Source of the DNA: Apostichopus japonicus
Taxonomy: Eukaryota > Echinodermata > Holothuroidea > Aspidochirotida > Stichopodidae
Reading direction: 5' to 3'
Assembly: GCF_037975245.1 (NCBI RefSeq)
Contig: NC_092579.1
Coordinates: 5,209,001 to 5,273,000, forward strand
Length of the DNA: 64,000 nucleotides
The notes under the pieces were generated by a model. That model did not search any database. It saw only the letters and a list, made by a program, of their open reading frames with translations, and was not told where the DNA came from. The translations under genes were made by a program, and so were the position numbers. Shown piece by piece: positions 24,548 to 35,237 of the stretch (position 1 is the stretch's first letter; the number at the start of each line of letters is the position of its first letter).

Positions 24548-24905
24548 GGCAATGAAGACTCGCCCCAAACCGTGTGCGGCCATCTGCAAAACTTAACTTT
24601 CTGTTGCTTGCAAGTGAAGTTTTGTTCGTGTCGCTTCAAAATGCCGACAGTAATGAAACGTGATACCGTGTTATCTTTAGCTGGACCTGAGATGTCCATT
24701 GCTGTATCGTGTATACACTGTGCCATGGGTATTGACCGCAGCTGTATGTACTGACTGTACACTAGTGTCTTATTACCGACGGTAGCAAGCTGTGTGTGTA
24801 TTTTCTGGCATCGATGGTGGTGTCTAACACTTCTGTTACACCTCACTCGAAACTAGGTCAGATTACCGGCATTAGATGTTCTTTTTGCGCGAGTCTTCAC
24901 ACCCT
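24548..24905. mobile_element. Short TTAA-flanked inverted-repeat element
   Basis: The left end ggcaatgaagactcgcc (after ttaa at 24544-24547) matches the inverted right end agggtgtgaagactcgcg, which is followed by ttaa at 24906-24909. About 358 bp, without coding capacity. This is the second TTAA-type element within 2 kb. Confidence 0.6.
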
Positions 24906-25300
24906 TTAATTGCCGTCATAGTTTGTTTTGGGTCAGCCAGAATGAAAGTTTGAAACAGTTAAGTGTAGTAAAACAGAAATGAAGTATTTTGTTTTTCCTT
25001 TAAAATGTAGAAGCCTGTATTATTCATTCTCTTCATCGTTATGTACCGTTGCTACACAACATTGCTAATCTGTCACTCACATGTAATATTGGTTTATTGC
25101 AATGTGAAATCAAGTGGTGAAACACACAGAATGGACAAGAGTGGACTAACTACACTGTAAGACAAGACTGGACTAACTACACTGTAAAACTCCTTGTCCC
25201 TTAAATCATTCTGAACCACAATATGGCTATGTTGATGAATAATCCAACCAGAGTTCATAAGTAATTTAGGCTGTTATCATATATATATCATATACCACAG

Positions 25301-25380
25301 GAAAATTTACACCAGAACCTGATGAAAGAAGCATGGAACTGGGAACACTTCGTGAAAGTTGTGAAAGTGTCTTCATCTGA
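25301..25380 (+). CDS. Candidate alternative terminal exon A
   Basis: It follows acceptor catataccacag. In the phase left by exon 21622 it reads GKFTPEPDERSMELGTLRES and then a few residues to a stop at 25378-25380. It would end a short product before the NACHT exon. The acidic, Ser/Glu-rich composition matches the preceding candidate exon. Confidence 0.35.
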
Positions 25381-25561
25381 ATTTATTGAAATCTATATTT
25401 CTTTTTAATTAAAGAAGACATCAATGTCGATATCAGTAATGATTGGCTCTGTGTACAGTGAATGTAATTGGGCAGTTTGTGGTGACCGTGGGTGTTACCA
25501 ATGCATTTGCAACCATGGTTTAAGTGCAATTTGTCATTTCTTTTACTTCTTATTTACAGCT

Positions 25562-25684
25562 CATAAACCGTTTCAGCAAAGGCAAGGATGTCCACAGAGA
25601 TTGTCACAGTGCCCATTCTGTTCAAAGACCTTGGCTGGATCTCAGCTTTCTCGACAAAAAGAAATCAAGAACCATTTCAATTAA
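25562..25684 (+). CDS. Candidate alternative terminal exon B with a C2H2-like finger
   Basis: It follows acceptor cttatttacag. In the phase left by exon 21622 it is open to a stop at 25682-25684 and encodes CPQRLSQCPFCSKTLAG followed by SQLSRQKEIKNHFN. The C-x2-C pair with a downstream His resembles half of a zinc finger. A polyadenylation signal follows at 25835. It could be the end of a small independent gene or of a short isoform. Confidence 0.35.
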   Translation, partial: HKPFQQRQGCPQRLSQCPFCSKTLAGSQLSRQKEIKNHFN

Positions 25685-25834
25685 GAATTTTGACAAAAGG
25701 TGACCATATTTGACTATATAGCATATTTGGGGCCAATAGAGCATACCTTTGATACACTGTTCATTTCTATCACTTTACCTCCATTGATTCATTAATGTGA
25801 AATTTAATTTCTTATCAGTACAACTTTCATGTTT

Positions 25835-25840
25835 AATAAA
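25835..25840 (+). terminator. Candidate polyadenylation signal AATAAA
   Basis: AATAAA lies about 150 bases after the stop of terminal exon B. Confidence 0.35.
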
Positions 25841-25844
25841 AGCA

Positions 25845-28265
25845 AAATTGACAGTCTACTGTAAATGTGATGCCCATTTGGATGAATCTCAAATAATAGT
25901 TAAAGTAAATTTCACGTGGCTTTACTCAGCTTAGTTTTTCATCAATATATCATCATGATACATTGTTGTTACACGATGCACATTACAAACATTGTACCAT
26001 GGGTGATTCATTAAAATGTGTATATCTGATCATCAGCACAATCTTCCTTCTTGCAGAGCATAAATCCTTTCTACTTTAGCTGTTCTCTTGTTGTTATGTG
26101 ACTGTTCATTGCCAATTTTCTAAATTATTTATCAAAGTTTACTTATTTTTCAACACACAATATTCACACAACACATTTTTCTTAGAGAGTTTTGTTTATT
26201 TTCCCTTCTTAATAGTGGAATCAATGTGCCACATTGGAATAAGAAAAGAGACTTTAAAAAGAAATAAAAAAGAAAAAAATGTTTAGCAAGTTCAACATTA
26301 TTGTTCAACACTGTTATTAGTCACAACAAGTTCAACATGATACTTACAAGTTTATACAATAGAAAGCAGTAGTGGCTCCTGCTGTATTTATCATTAAAGT
26401 CACAACAGGTTGAAACAAGTTTCATTGGAATTTGCTGTATTAACAAGGAGAAACCAAATCTGTCAATTCGATAAAACCAATAATAATTGATACCCTATTG
26501 TATGACACTTAGTTTGGCTCTTGTTTGTTAATCATAAGTGTCTGCATGTGTTATGTTGAGACTCTTGTCACTGAAGCTAATTATCACCAGTATAACTGTC
26601 TTCATTATATAAATTGAATTATTATATTATATTGAATTGTATTGAATTATTGTAATGAAATGACCTAATCTTAATCTTCATTTTTCATTGGATCATTTTG
26701 ATCTCTGGAGTTGTTTTTACATTGTTGACTTCAATTATTCAACAAGGATTTTCCTAAAAATATATGACATTTGCATTCAGTGTTGTAGCCATAATTGACA
26801 TAATTTTGCATGAAAAAATCACCTAATATACTATCACACATTGAAATTAATTATCTCATGCATTCTGTGTTGTATCTTTGACCTCCTATGTATAAAATAA
26901 CCAAGCATATAGTGTCAAGCATTGGAATTCTTCATTTCATTCATTTTGTGCTGTATCCACCATGTACTTCACTTAATGTTAAAGAAATAGCATACTGGTG
27001 CATTCTTCATTTCATGCATATGTATTGCAGCTATCTTTGATCACCTTCGCATGAAAATAAATCACCAAACCTACTGTGAAAGTCAATATTGAGAATGACT
27101 TAAAATATGATATAGATAGTCCCACCATTCAGATGTAATTTTTTTTATTTAAATGCACACTGAAAGTGCCTTTATACTTGGTATGTTAAGGATCATGTAT
27201 GCACTTTTAACAGTAGAGTTAACAATTGAAATGAAAATAACTGGCTGAAAAATTACGCTTTAAGCATTGTTGTCTAATCATTCCAAGTAGCTGGAGTACT
27301 ACTCAGTCTAGCACACATACCCCACTAGGACTTCTATGGCCTGCACTGACAATCCCATGTTCAAAGACATTCACAATTTATGAAGGACAAAAGGCATTGT
27401 AGTCAAGCCTAAGTGGTCTTGTGGAGCCAGATTCGCTGATAAAACATTTTACACTTAGGTTTGCAGGTTAAAGAAAGCAGCATGAAAGCTTGAAAATAAA
27501 AGATAAAATAAAAAAAAATTATATAAAAGACAGAAGGAAACAACTTAGGCTCATATTCCGCTATTTTGTAGTACCGGTACTATAAGATTTCAAGGCCAGA
27601 ATTCTGCCTAAATTAAGCATTTCATAGTGATGGAATCCTCTGTTTCAGGTATTGTTTAAAGTGAACTGTCGCAAATTGGTATTGTCCTATATGCATAATA
27701 GACCCATTCATTAATGGTTCATCCACCTGTCCTACTTTTGAATATATTTGTTAACTCACAATTGAAATATTATGTAACATCTTGCCAGTCCAAATGCTTT
27801 GCATAAGTTTAATCCTCTTGGGATTACATAACACAAGTAAAACCCTTTGTGTAGGTTAATAAATGTGACAATTAAAAAAGCATGAAGTTTGTCTTCATTT
27901 GTGTTTGTGCTTTTGTAATCTTTTGTAGATTATTTAGGCAACCAGATGGAACAAGATGGAAAATGTAGTAATTCACTTTGCAGTACATTTCCCCATCCTT
28001 GTCTTTTTTCTACATTTAGACTGGAGAGGAATGTGTTTCTTCAAAGTTTCAAACACTCATTTGGAACAAATAATTTCAGCTTCATTGTTTGTTTTCCATG
28101 ATTGAACCCTATACTATAGAAGAGGGGTGTTAAAACTGTCCAATTTACCTTGGCTATGTACCTAATGAGGTGTTATGTATCATCCTCCCTTTTCAGTGGC
28201 TGACCTGTCCATTCAGGTCAAGGTAGTAGCAGTCCTGGATATTTCACTTATACCATTTGTAAACT
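25845..28265. other. Intron without recognised genes
   Basis: AT-rich sequence with short local echoes such as 'cattcattttgtgctgtat' at 26860-27020. I see no exon or mobile element with ends. Confidence 0.45.
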
Positions 28266-28269
28266 AAAT

Positions 28270-29589
28270 GAACCTACTCCAAAACATCTTCCTCTTTCTC
28301 TTAATCGCTGCCCTTACACATCCTTCACCCCTGGTATGCAGTGAATCAATGTATCTGTCTTGCAAAAAGGGGGAGGTACAAAGCCTGCCCACTCATTAAC
28401 AGTGTTCGATATTTCATTTACTTATGTTACCCAACTCCAAAACACCATCCCCTGTTTCTTCAATCTGTGCCCTTACCCATTCTCCATCTCGTGCTATGCA
28501 GACCCAATGCAAACTCAAATTGAGAGCTACCTCCCGTATTAATTGCATAGTTAATTCACAACTGAAATAGACCCTGAAAATTTTGATGCAATATCTGATG
28601 ACAATAAATATACTGGTTAACATACACCCCACTTTTTGGACAGTGAAGCCTTTCCTGTTGTTTTAATGCAACTAGGCGGAGGGGGTTTTGGCCCTACTTT
28701 TTTTCTATGACCTGTACATTGTCATAAAAGTAAGTATTCCTAAAGAATTAACTAACAAGTTTGCCTATATATAATGTTTCACCACTCAAAATCATTTTCC
28801 ACTTTGTGTCCACCCCCGCCCCCTACATCCCCGGCATCCACTGAAGCAATCCAAAATGACATTGGGAGCTGCCTCCTTTATTGATTGCATAATTTTGTTT
28901 CTTTCACACCAGATATAGACCTTCAAAACGTGAGTGCTAAATCTGATAACACTAAATATATGTGGAGATTAATATACACCCCTTTTTTGGTGGGGGGGGG
29001 GGCTGTGAATCATTTCCATTTGTCTTTTATGCAACTGAGGGGAAGTGGGTGTCCTGCCTTTCCTTTCGTCTATGGGTTACCTGCACAAAGTTAGTATTCC
29101 AGGATAATTTAACACATAACTTTGCCTATATTTGATTTTACACCACTCCAAAACATTTTATCCTTTGTGTCCAGGGCTCACCCTTACCCATCCTCTCCCC
29201 CTAGCATGCAGTGAACCAAAGCAAAAACACATTGGGGCTTCTTCCCTAGATAATTGCATAATTTTGTTTCCTGCATACCAGATAAAGACCAGCCTACAAC
29301 ATTAATGCCATAACTGCAAATGCTAAATGTATGTAGATGTTAACATACACCCCAGTTTTGGGGGCTGTGAATTATTGTTCTTTATTTTTTTCATGCTGTT
29401 AATGGGAGGGGGGTGCTGGCCTTCCTTTTGTTTATTTGTAACCTGACATTACATCAAAGTTAGTATTGTAGGATATCTCACTACAATAACTTTGCCTACC
29501 CCATTTTTGTTGGGGGGGGGGGGTAGGAGCTGTGAATCATTTCCCTTTGTTTTTCATGGAAGTAAGGGGAGGCGGTGTGGTACCCTTCC
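28270..29589. repeat. Divergent tandem repeat array, second block
   Basis: Units are marked by 'caccactccaaaacat', 'ccttacccatcctc', 'atgcagtgaa(c/t)ca(a)', 'ttgcataattttgtt(t/a)c' and 'cacaccagatatagacc', starting near 28270, 28400, 28780 and 29140. It is the same family as 19196-21400. A hAT-like element is inserted in the last unit. Confidence 0.8.
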
Positions 29590-29662
29590 CATGGACGTCG
29601 CTAGAGGGGGGTGTGGGATGTCTCACCCCAATCTTGGTAAACTGACGATAGTTGTAAAATAT

Positions 29663-29697
29663 GAGTGCGACAGTCGGAATTTCCTACTGTCGCACTC
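29663..29697. other. Perfect hairpin inside the hAT-like element
   Basis: gagtgcgacagt is followed after 11 bases by actgtcgcactc, a perfect 12-bp inverted repeat. 'gactgtcgcactctaattt' is then repeated directly at about 29708. Confidence 0.9.
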
Positions 29698-30059
29698 TAA
29701 TTTTTCCGACTGTCGCACTCTAATTTTCATACATTCTTGTAATTTTGAGTGACCTAAAATTTCCAGTCAAAATTGACCTTTAATCAGTCATATTTACCAC
29801 GTTTTCCTTGTCATGTTGAAAAATTGTGTCTCGCGATCCTTATACTCCACCATACCAAAAAAAAATGCCTAATAGAACCACTGTGCAACGTAAGCATATA
29901 TAAAACTCAATGCTAATCTACGGAAGCTTAAAAGTGCCATCAACATAAGAAAAACTTTGCCCCATAAGGCGAAATTTTCAGTAAATTGTTTAGATAACAA
30001 GATAAAATCTGATGAAAAGACAGAGAAATGTTGGATTGCTCAGTTGCTTTAACCATGGA

Positions 30060-30300
30060 GGTAAAAACAGACTGAGCAATTGAACAATTATATGAAAAAT
30101 GTTTAATTGACAACTTATCATATCTCGTGAATTGGACATTGTGCTGCAAAATGTTCAATTGTTCACTTCATTCCATCTGAGCAATTGAAAATATTTTTGC
30201 AAAATGGTTAATTGACAACTTATCGTATCTCGTGAACTCAACGTTTTTCTGCAAAATGTTGAATTGTTCACTTCCAAACGCTCAGTTGGAATGAAGTGAA
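30060..30300. repeat. Two tandem units of about 105 bp
   Basis: Shared words are 'tgagcaattga', 'ttaattgacaacttatc(a/g)tatctcgtgaa' and 'ctgcaaaatgtt(c/g)aattgttcactt'. They lie within the hAT-like element. Confidence 0.8.
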
Positions 30301-30843
30301 CATTGGATTTGTGAACACTTGATGTGAGTGATAAATAGCCCCAACCCCCCTCCCCCTAAGAAAAAAATATTAAGCGCGCTAGGAAAAAGCACTGCATTTT
30401 CCCCCCTTTATTACGTTAACATAGCCTTTGTACTGAGTAGTTTATGTAGCCTATCAAGCAGATAACATACACTCAGTTGCTTACTTGCCTAACCAGAGTG
30501 ATTATGTTTGTGAAGTGAGGGCCAGTGGTACAAATGTACCGAGAAAAAAGATCGGAACAAAAGTGCAGTCGTGAAAGATAGGTACGGTGTCTGACTGTAA
30601 CTGACCGTATCGTTGGCGAGTAGTGCGGGGGGGGGGGGGGGGGGTGGGGGTACAAGGCGGCACCCGGAATTTTCTGGCTCCAAAACCCATCCAGTTGGAA
30701 TTTCAGCCAGTACAACCCCCCCCCCCCCCATTATCAGGCCTTAGCTACGTCCCTGACCCTTCCTTTCGTCTTTGGTAATCGGTACATTAATGTCATAGTT
30801 AGTATTCCTGGATATTTCACCAATAACTGTGCCACTTTATAGT

Positions 30844-32605
30844 TTTACTCCACTCCCCTGTGTGTCCATCACCTTCCACCGCCTCACACACACCTCCCCC
30901 CCCCCCCCACTCACCTTCCACTTTCCACCGCCTGGCACGCACCTTCTACCGCCTCACACATATCTTCCATCCCTTCCCACTTACCTCTCCCTGCCTCATC
31001 TTCTCCCCTCGCACTCAGCTTTACCCCCTCCCACTCACCCTCCCCCTGCCTCAGCTTCCACCGCCTCGCAAGCACCTTCCATCCTCTAGCACACACCTCC
31101 CCCCTCGCACTCACATTCCAACGCCTCGCACACACCTCTCACCACCTCGCACACATCTTCCTCCCCCACTCACCTCCCCCTGCCTCACCTTCCCCCTAGC
31201 ACTCACCTGCACCCCCTCCCACTCACCTTCCCCCCTAGCACTCACCTTCACCCACTCCCACTCACCTTCCCCCCTAGCACTCACCTTCACCCCCTCCCAC
31301 TCACCTTCCCCTTGCCTCACCTTACAACGCCTCGCACGCACCTTCCATCCCCTCGCACACACCTTTCACCCCCTCCCACTCACCTCCTTTGTCTCAACTA
31401 CATCCTCGCACTCACCTTCAACCCCTCCCACTCACCCTCCCCTGCCTCACCTTCCACCGCCTCGCAGGCACCTTCCATCCCCTAGCACACACCTTCCCCC
31501 TCGCACTCACCTTCCACCGCCTCTCACGGCTCTTCCATCCCCTCGCACACACCTCCCCGCCCCCCCCCCTCGCACTCACCTTCACCCCTCCCACTCACCC
31601 TCCCCCTGCCTCACCTTCCACCGCCTCGCACGCACCTTCCATCCCCTAGCGCACACCTCCCCCCTCGCACTCACCTTCCACCACCTCTCACGGATCTTCC
31701 ATCCCCTCGCACACACCTCCCCCCCTCGCACTCACCTTCCACCCCCTCGTACGCACCTCTCACCGAATCGCACACATCTTCCTCCCCCACTCACCTCCCC
31801 CTGCCTCACCTTCCCCCTAGCACTCACCTGCACCCCTCCCACTCACCTTCCCCCCTAGCACTCACCTTCACCCCCTCCCACTCAACTTCCCCCCTAGCAC
31901 TCACCTTCACCCCCTCCCACTCACCTTCCCCTTGCCTCACCTTCCAACGCCTCGCACGCACCTTCCATCCCCTCACACACACCTTTCACCCCCTCCCACT
32001 CACCTCCCCCTGTCTCACCTACCCCCTCGCACTCACCTTCAACCCCTCCCACTCACCCTCCCCTGCCTCACCTTCCACCGCCTCGCAGGCACCTTCCATC
32101 CCCTAGCACACACCTTCCCCCTCGCACTCACCTTCCACCGCCTCTCACGGCTCTTCTATCCCCTCGCACACACCTCCCCGCCCCCCCCCCTCCCCTCGCA
32201 CTCACCTTCACCCCTCCCACTCACCCTCCCCTGCCTCACCTTCCACCGCCTCGCACGCACCTTCCATCCCCTAGCACACACCTCCCCCCTCGCACTCACC
32301 TTCCACCGCCTCTCACGGATCTTCCATCCCCTCGCACACACCTCCCCCCCCCCTCGCACTCACCTTCCACCCCCTCGTACGCACCTCTCACCGAATCGCA
32401 CCCACCTTCCATCCCCTGCCTCACCTTCCACCGCCTCGCACCCATTTTCCATCCCCTCCCACGCACCTTGCAATCACCTCCCCCCACTCACCTTCCACCG
32501 CCTCGCACGCACCTTCCACTGCCTCGCACACACCTTTCACCCCCTGCCCCACTCACCTCCCCCTGCCCCACTTTCCACCGCCTCGCACGCACCTCCCCCC
32601 CCCCC
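30844..32605. repeat. C-rich minisatellite, first block
   Basis: About 1.76 kb of imperfect repeats built from 'cactcacctccccctgcct', 'caccttccaccgcctcgcac' and 'gcaccttccatccc(c)t'. The strand is almost free of G. Long open frames exist in all plus frames and on the minus strand, encoding Pro/His/Thr/Leu or Gly/Arg-rich runs. They follow from composition and are not genes. The block sits between the left and right halves of one unit of the 19-21/28-29 kb repeat family and so grew inside it. Confidence 0.9.
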
Positions 32606-32974
32606 TTGGCATGCCGTGAACCAATGCAAAACATATTTGGAGCATCCTCCCTTATCGATTGCATAATTTTGTTACTGAAGATATATACCATGATAGCATT
32701 GGTGCCATATATAATAACACTAAATGTATGGTGGTAAACAAACACCCCGAAAATGGGATATGAAAAGCGCTTTGGGTATATGTTAACCGAAATGGATATA
32801 CCGTTCCCTTATGGGCTATAGAATACCCCCTAAATAGTTTTGCCATCATATACCCCCTTGTTTGTGACAAGTGGTATACAAGGTACAACATGACACCCCT
32901 ACCATGGTGTTTGGTCACATGTCCAAATGGCAACCTATACCCCACTTAGAAGGGTGTCAACATATGCCCCAATC

Positions 32975-32979
32975 CAGTG

Positions 32980-33025
<46 letters not shown>

Positions 33026-33120
33026 TATTTAATTTTTTTTTAACTATTTTTGTTAATATTTATAATTTTAATATGATGTATATATTTAATATATATATAT
33101 AGTTATATATTAAATTAAAT
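32975..33120. repeat. AT microsatellite and AT-rich tract, first copy
   Basis: (TA)n at 32981-33018 and AT-rich sequence after it. Its duplicate, shorter by some TA units, lies at 34597-34725. Confidence 0.85.
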
Positions 33121-33357
33121 AAATAAATTCTTCCCATTTATGACAGCAATCATTATGCAATATTTGTCTAGAGCTAAATAAAAGAAAATTTATTTTTTTA
33201 ATTGGATTTTTCAATAGTGGTCATGTAGTGTCTTTGAAATTAAATTGTAGATAGAGAACAGTATCTGATGGTATGAATGAAATATAATAACATTTGGGAT
33301 TCCGATTGTTTCAAGTCTCTTTGTATGACACCATTTGTTATTGCTGTTTGTATTTCT

Positions 33358-34208
33358 ATTCACCCCTCCCACTCACCCTCCCCCTGCCTCACCTTCCACC
33401 GCCTCGCACGCACCTTCCATCCCCTAGCACACACCTCCCCCCTCGCACTCACCTTCCACCACCTCTCACGGATCTTCCATCCCCTCGCACACACCTCCCC
33501 CCCCCCTCGCACTCACCTTCCACCCCCTCGTACGCACCTCTCACCGAATCGCACACATCTTCCTCCCCCACTCACCTCCCCCTGCCTCACCTTCCCCCTA
33601 GCACTCACCTGCACCCCTCCCACTCACCTCCCCCCTAGCACTCACCTTCACCCCCTCCCACTCAACTTCCCCCCTAGCACTCACCTTCACCCCCTCCCAC
33701 TCACCTTCCCCTTGCCTCACCTTCCAACGCCTCGCACGCACCTTCCATCCCCTCGCACACACCTTTCACCCCCTCCCACTCACCTCCCCCTGTCTCACCT
33801 ACCCCCTCGCACTCACCTTCAACCCCTCCCACTCACCCTCCCCTGCCTCACCTTCCACCGCCTCGCAGGCACCTTCCATCCCCTAGCACACACCTCCCCC
33901 CTCGCACTCACCTTCCACCGCCTCTCACGGATCTTCCATCCCCTCGCACACACCTCCCCCCCCCCCCCTCGCACTCACCTTCCACCCCCTCGTACGCACC
34001 TCTCACCGAATCGCACCCACCTTCCATCCCCTGCCTCACCTTCCACCGCCTCGCACCCATTTTCCATCCCCTCCCACGCACCTTGCAATCACCTCCCCCC
34101 ACTCACCTTCCACCGCCTCGCACGCACCTTCCACTGCCTCGCACACACCTTTCACCCCCTGCCCCACTCACCTCCCCCTGCCCCACTTTCCACCGCCTCG
34201 CACGCACC
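33358..34208. repeat. C-rich minisatellite, second block
   Basis: The same repeat words as the first block, about 850 bases. It is part of the second copy of the tandem duplication. Its open frames are spurious. Confidence 0.9.
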
Positions 34209-34593
34209 TCCCCCCCCCCTTGGCATGCCGTGAACCAATGCAAAACATATTTGGAGCATCCTCCCTTATCGATTGCATAATTTTGTTACTAAAGATATAT
34301 ACCATGATAGCATTGGTGCCATATATAATAACACTAAATGTATGGTGGTAAACAAACACCCCGAAAATGGGATATGAAAAGCGCTTTGAGTATATGTTAA
34401 CCGAAATGGATATACCGTTCCCTTATGGGCTATAGAATACCCCCTAAATAGTTTTGCCATCATATACCCCCTTGTTTGTGACAAGTGGTATACAAGGTAC
34501 AACATGACACCCCTACCATGGTGTTTGGTCATATGTCCAAATGGCAACCTATACCCCACTTAGAAGGGTGTCAACATATGCCCCAATCCAGTG

Positions 34594-34631
<38 letters not shown>

Positions 34632-35237
34632 TATTTAATTTTTTTTAAATATTTTTGTTAATATTTATAATTTTAATATGATGTATATATTTAATATATA
34701 TATATAGTTATATATTAAATAAAATAAATAAATTCTTCCCATTTATGACAGCAATCATTATGCAATATTTGTCTAGAGCTAAATAAAAGAAAATTTATTT
34801 TTTTAATTGGATTTTTCAATAGTGGTCATGTAGTGTCTTTGAAATTAAATTGTAGATAGAGAACAGTATCTGATGGTATGAATGAAATATAATAACATTT
34901 GGGGGTCCGATTGTTTCAAGTCTCTTTGTATGACACCATTTGTTATTGCTGTTTGTATTACTGAGTAATTTTTAAACTGACTAGCATGTTTGAGCAATGA
35001 CAGTGTCTTAGTTTGTGTTGGGAGTGAGCTTCATTTACATTTGAAGATTATATTACATTAGTTGTTAATAAATGTTACCAAAGATACAGTGTTACGAGAT
35101 TGCCCAAACTATTGATATCAAAGCACACTAGTTTTTCAGTATGGTAGATATTCTTAAATATTCTGTCGTAAATTGTGAAACATTTTAACTTGTTTTAATA
35201 GGAATTGAACTGTGCTTTCTGTTTCCTTGTTTTAAAG

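Larger units (their letters stand above)
29590..30755. mobile_element. hAT-like non-autonomous element with 8-bp duplication
   Basis: The left end catggacgtcgctag and the inverted right end cagggacgtagctaagg are hAT-like. The octamer acccttcc is duplicated at 29582-29589 and 30756-30763. Removing the insert restores a sequence, '...acccttcctttcgtctttgg', that matches the intact paralogous repeat units nearby, which supports the boundaries. Inside are a hairpin (29663-29697), a pair of about 105-bp tandem units and long G and C tracts. No transposase was seen. Confidence 0.8.
31590..34960. repeat. Tandem segmental duplication containing the minisatellite
   Basis: The unit from about 31590 to 33357 is repeated from 33358 to about 34960. 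The non-satellite part is nearly identical: 32606-33357 against 34209-34960 differ at only a handful of bases and in AT-repeat length. The junction is abrupt: 'tgctgtttgtatt' is followed by the C-rich block in the first copy and by unique intron in the second. The high identity implies a recent event or an assembly duplication. Confidence 0.85.

Noticed and set aside
24544-24846. Minus-strand 100-codon open frame
   Set aside because: Lies inside a short TTAA-flanked inverted-repeat element. No domain and both strands are open.
30829-34280. Long Pro/His/Thr-rich open frames (up to about 330 codons) and minus-strand Gly/Arg-rich frames
   Set aside because: They arise from a G-free minisatellite that is open in several frames at once. 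There are no splice sites, domains or codon bias.
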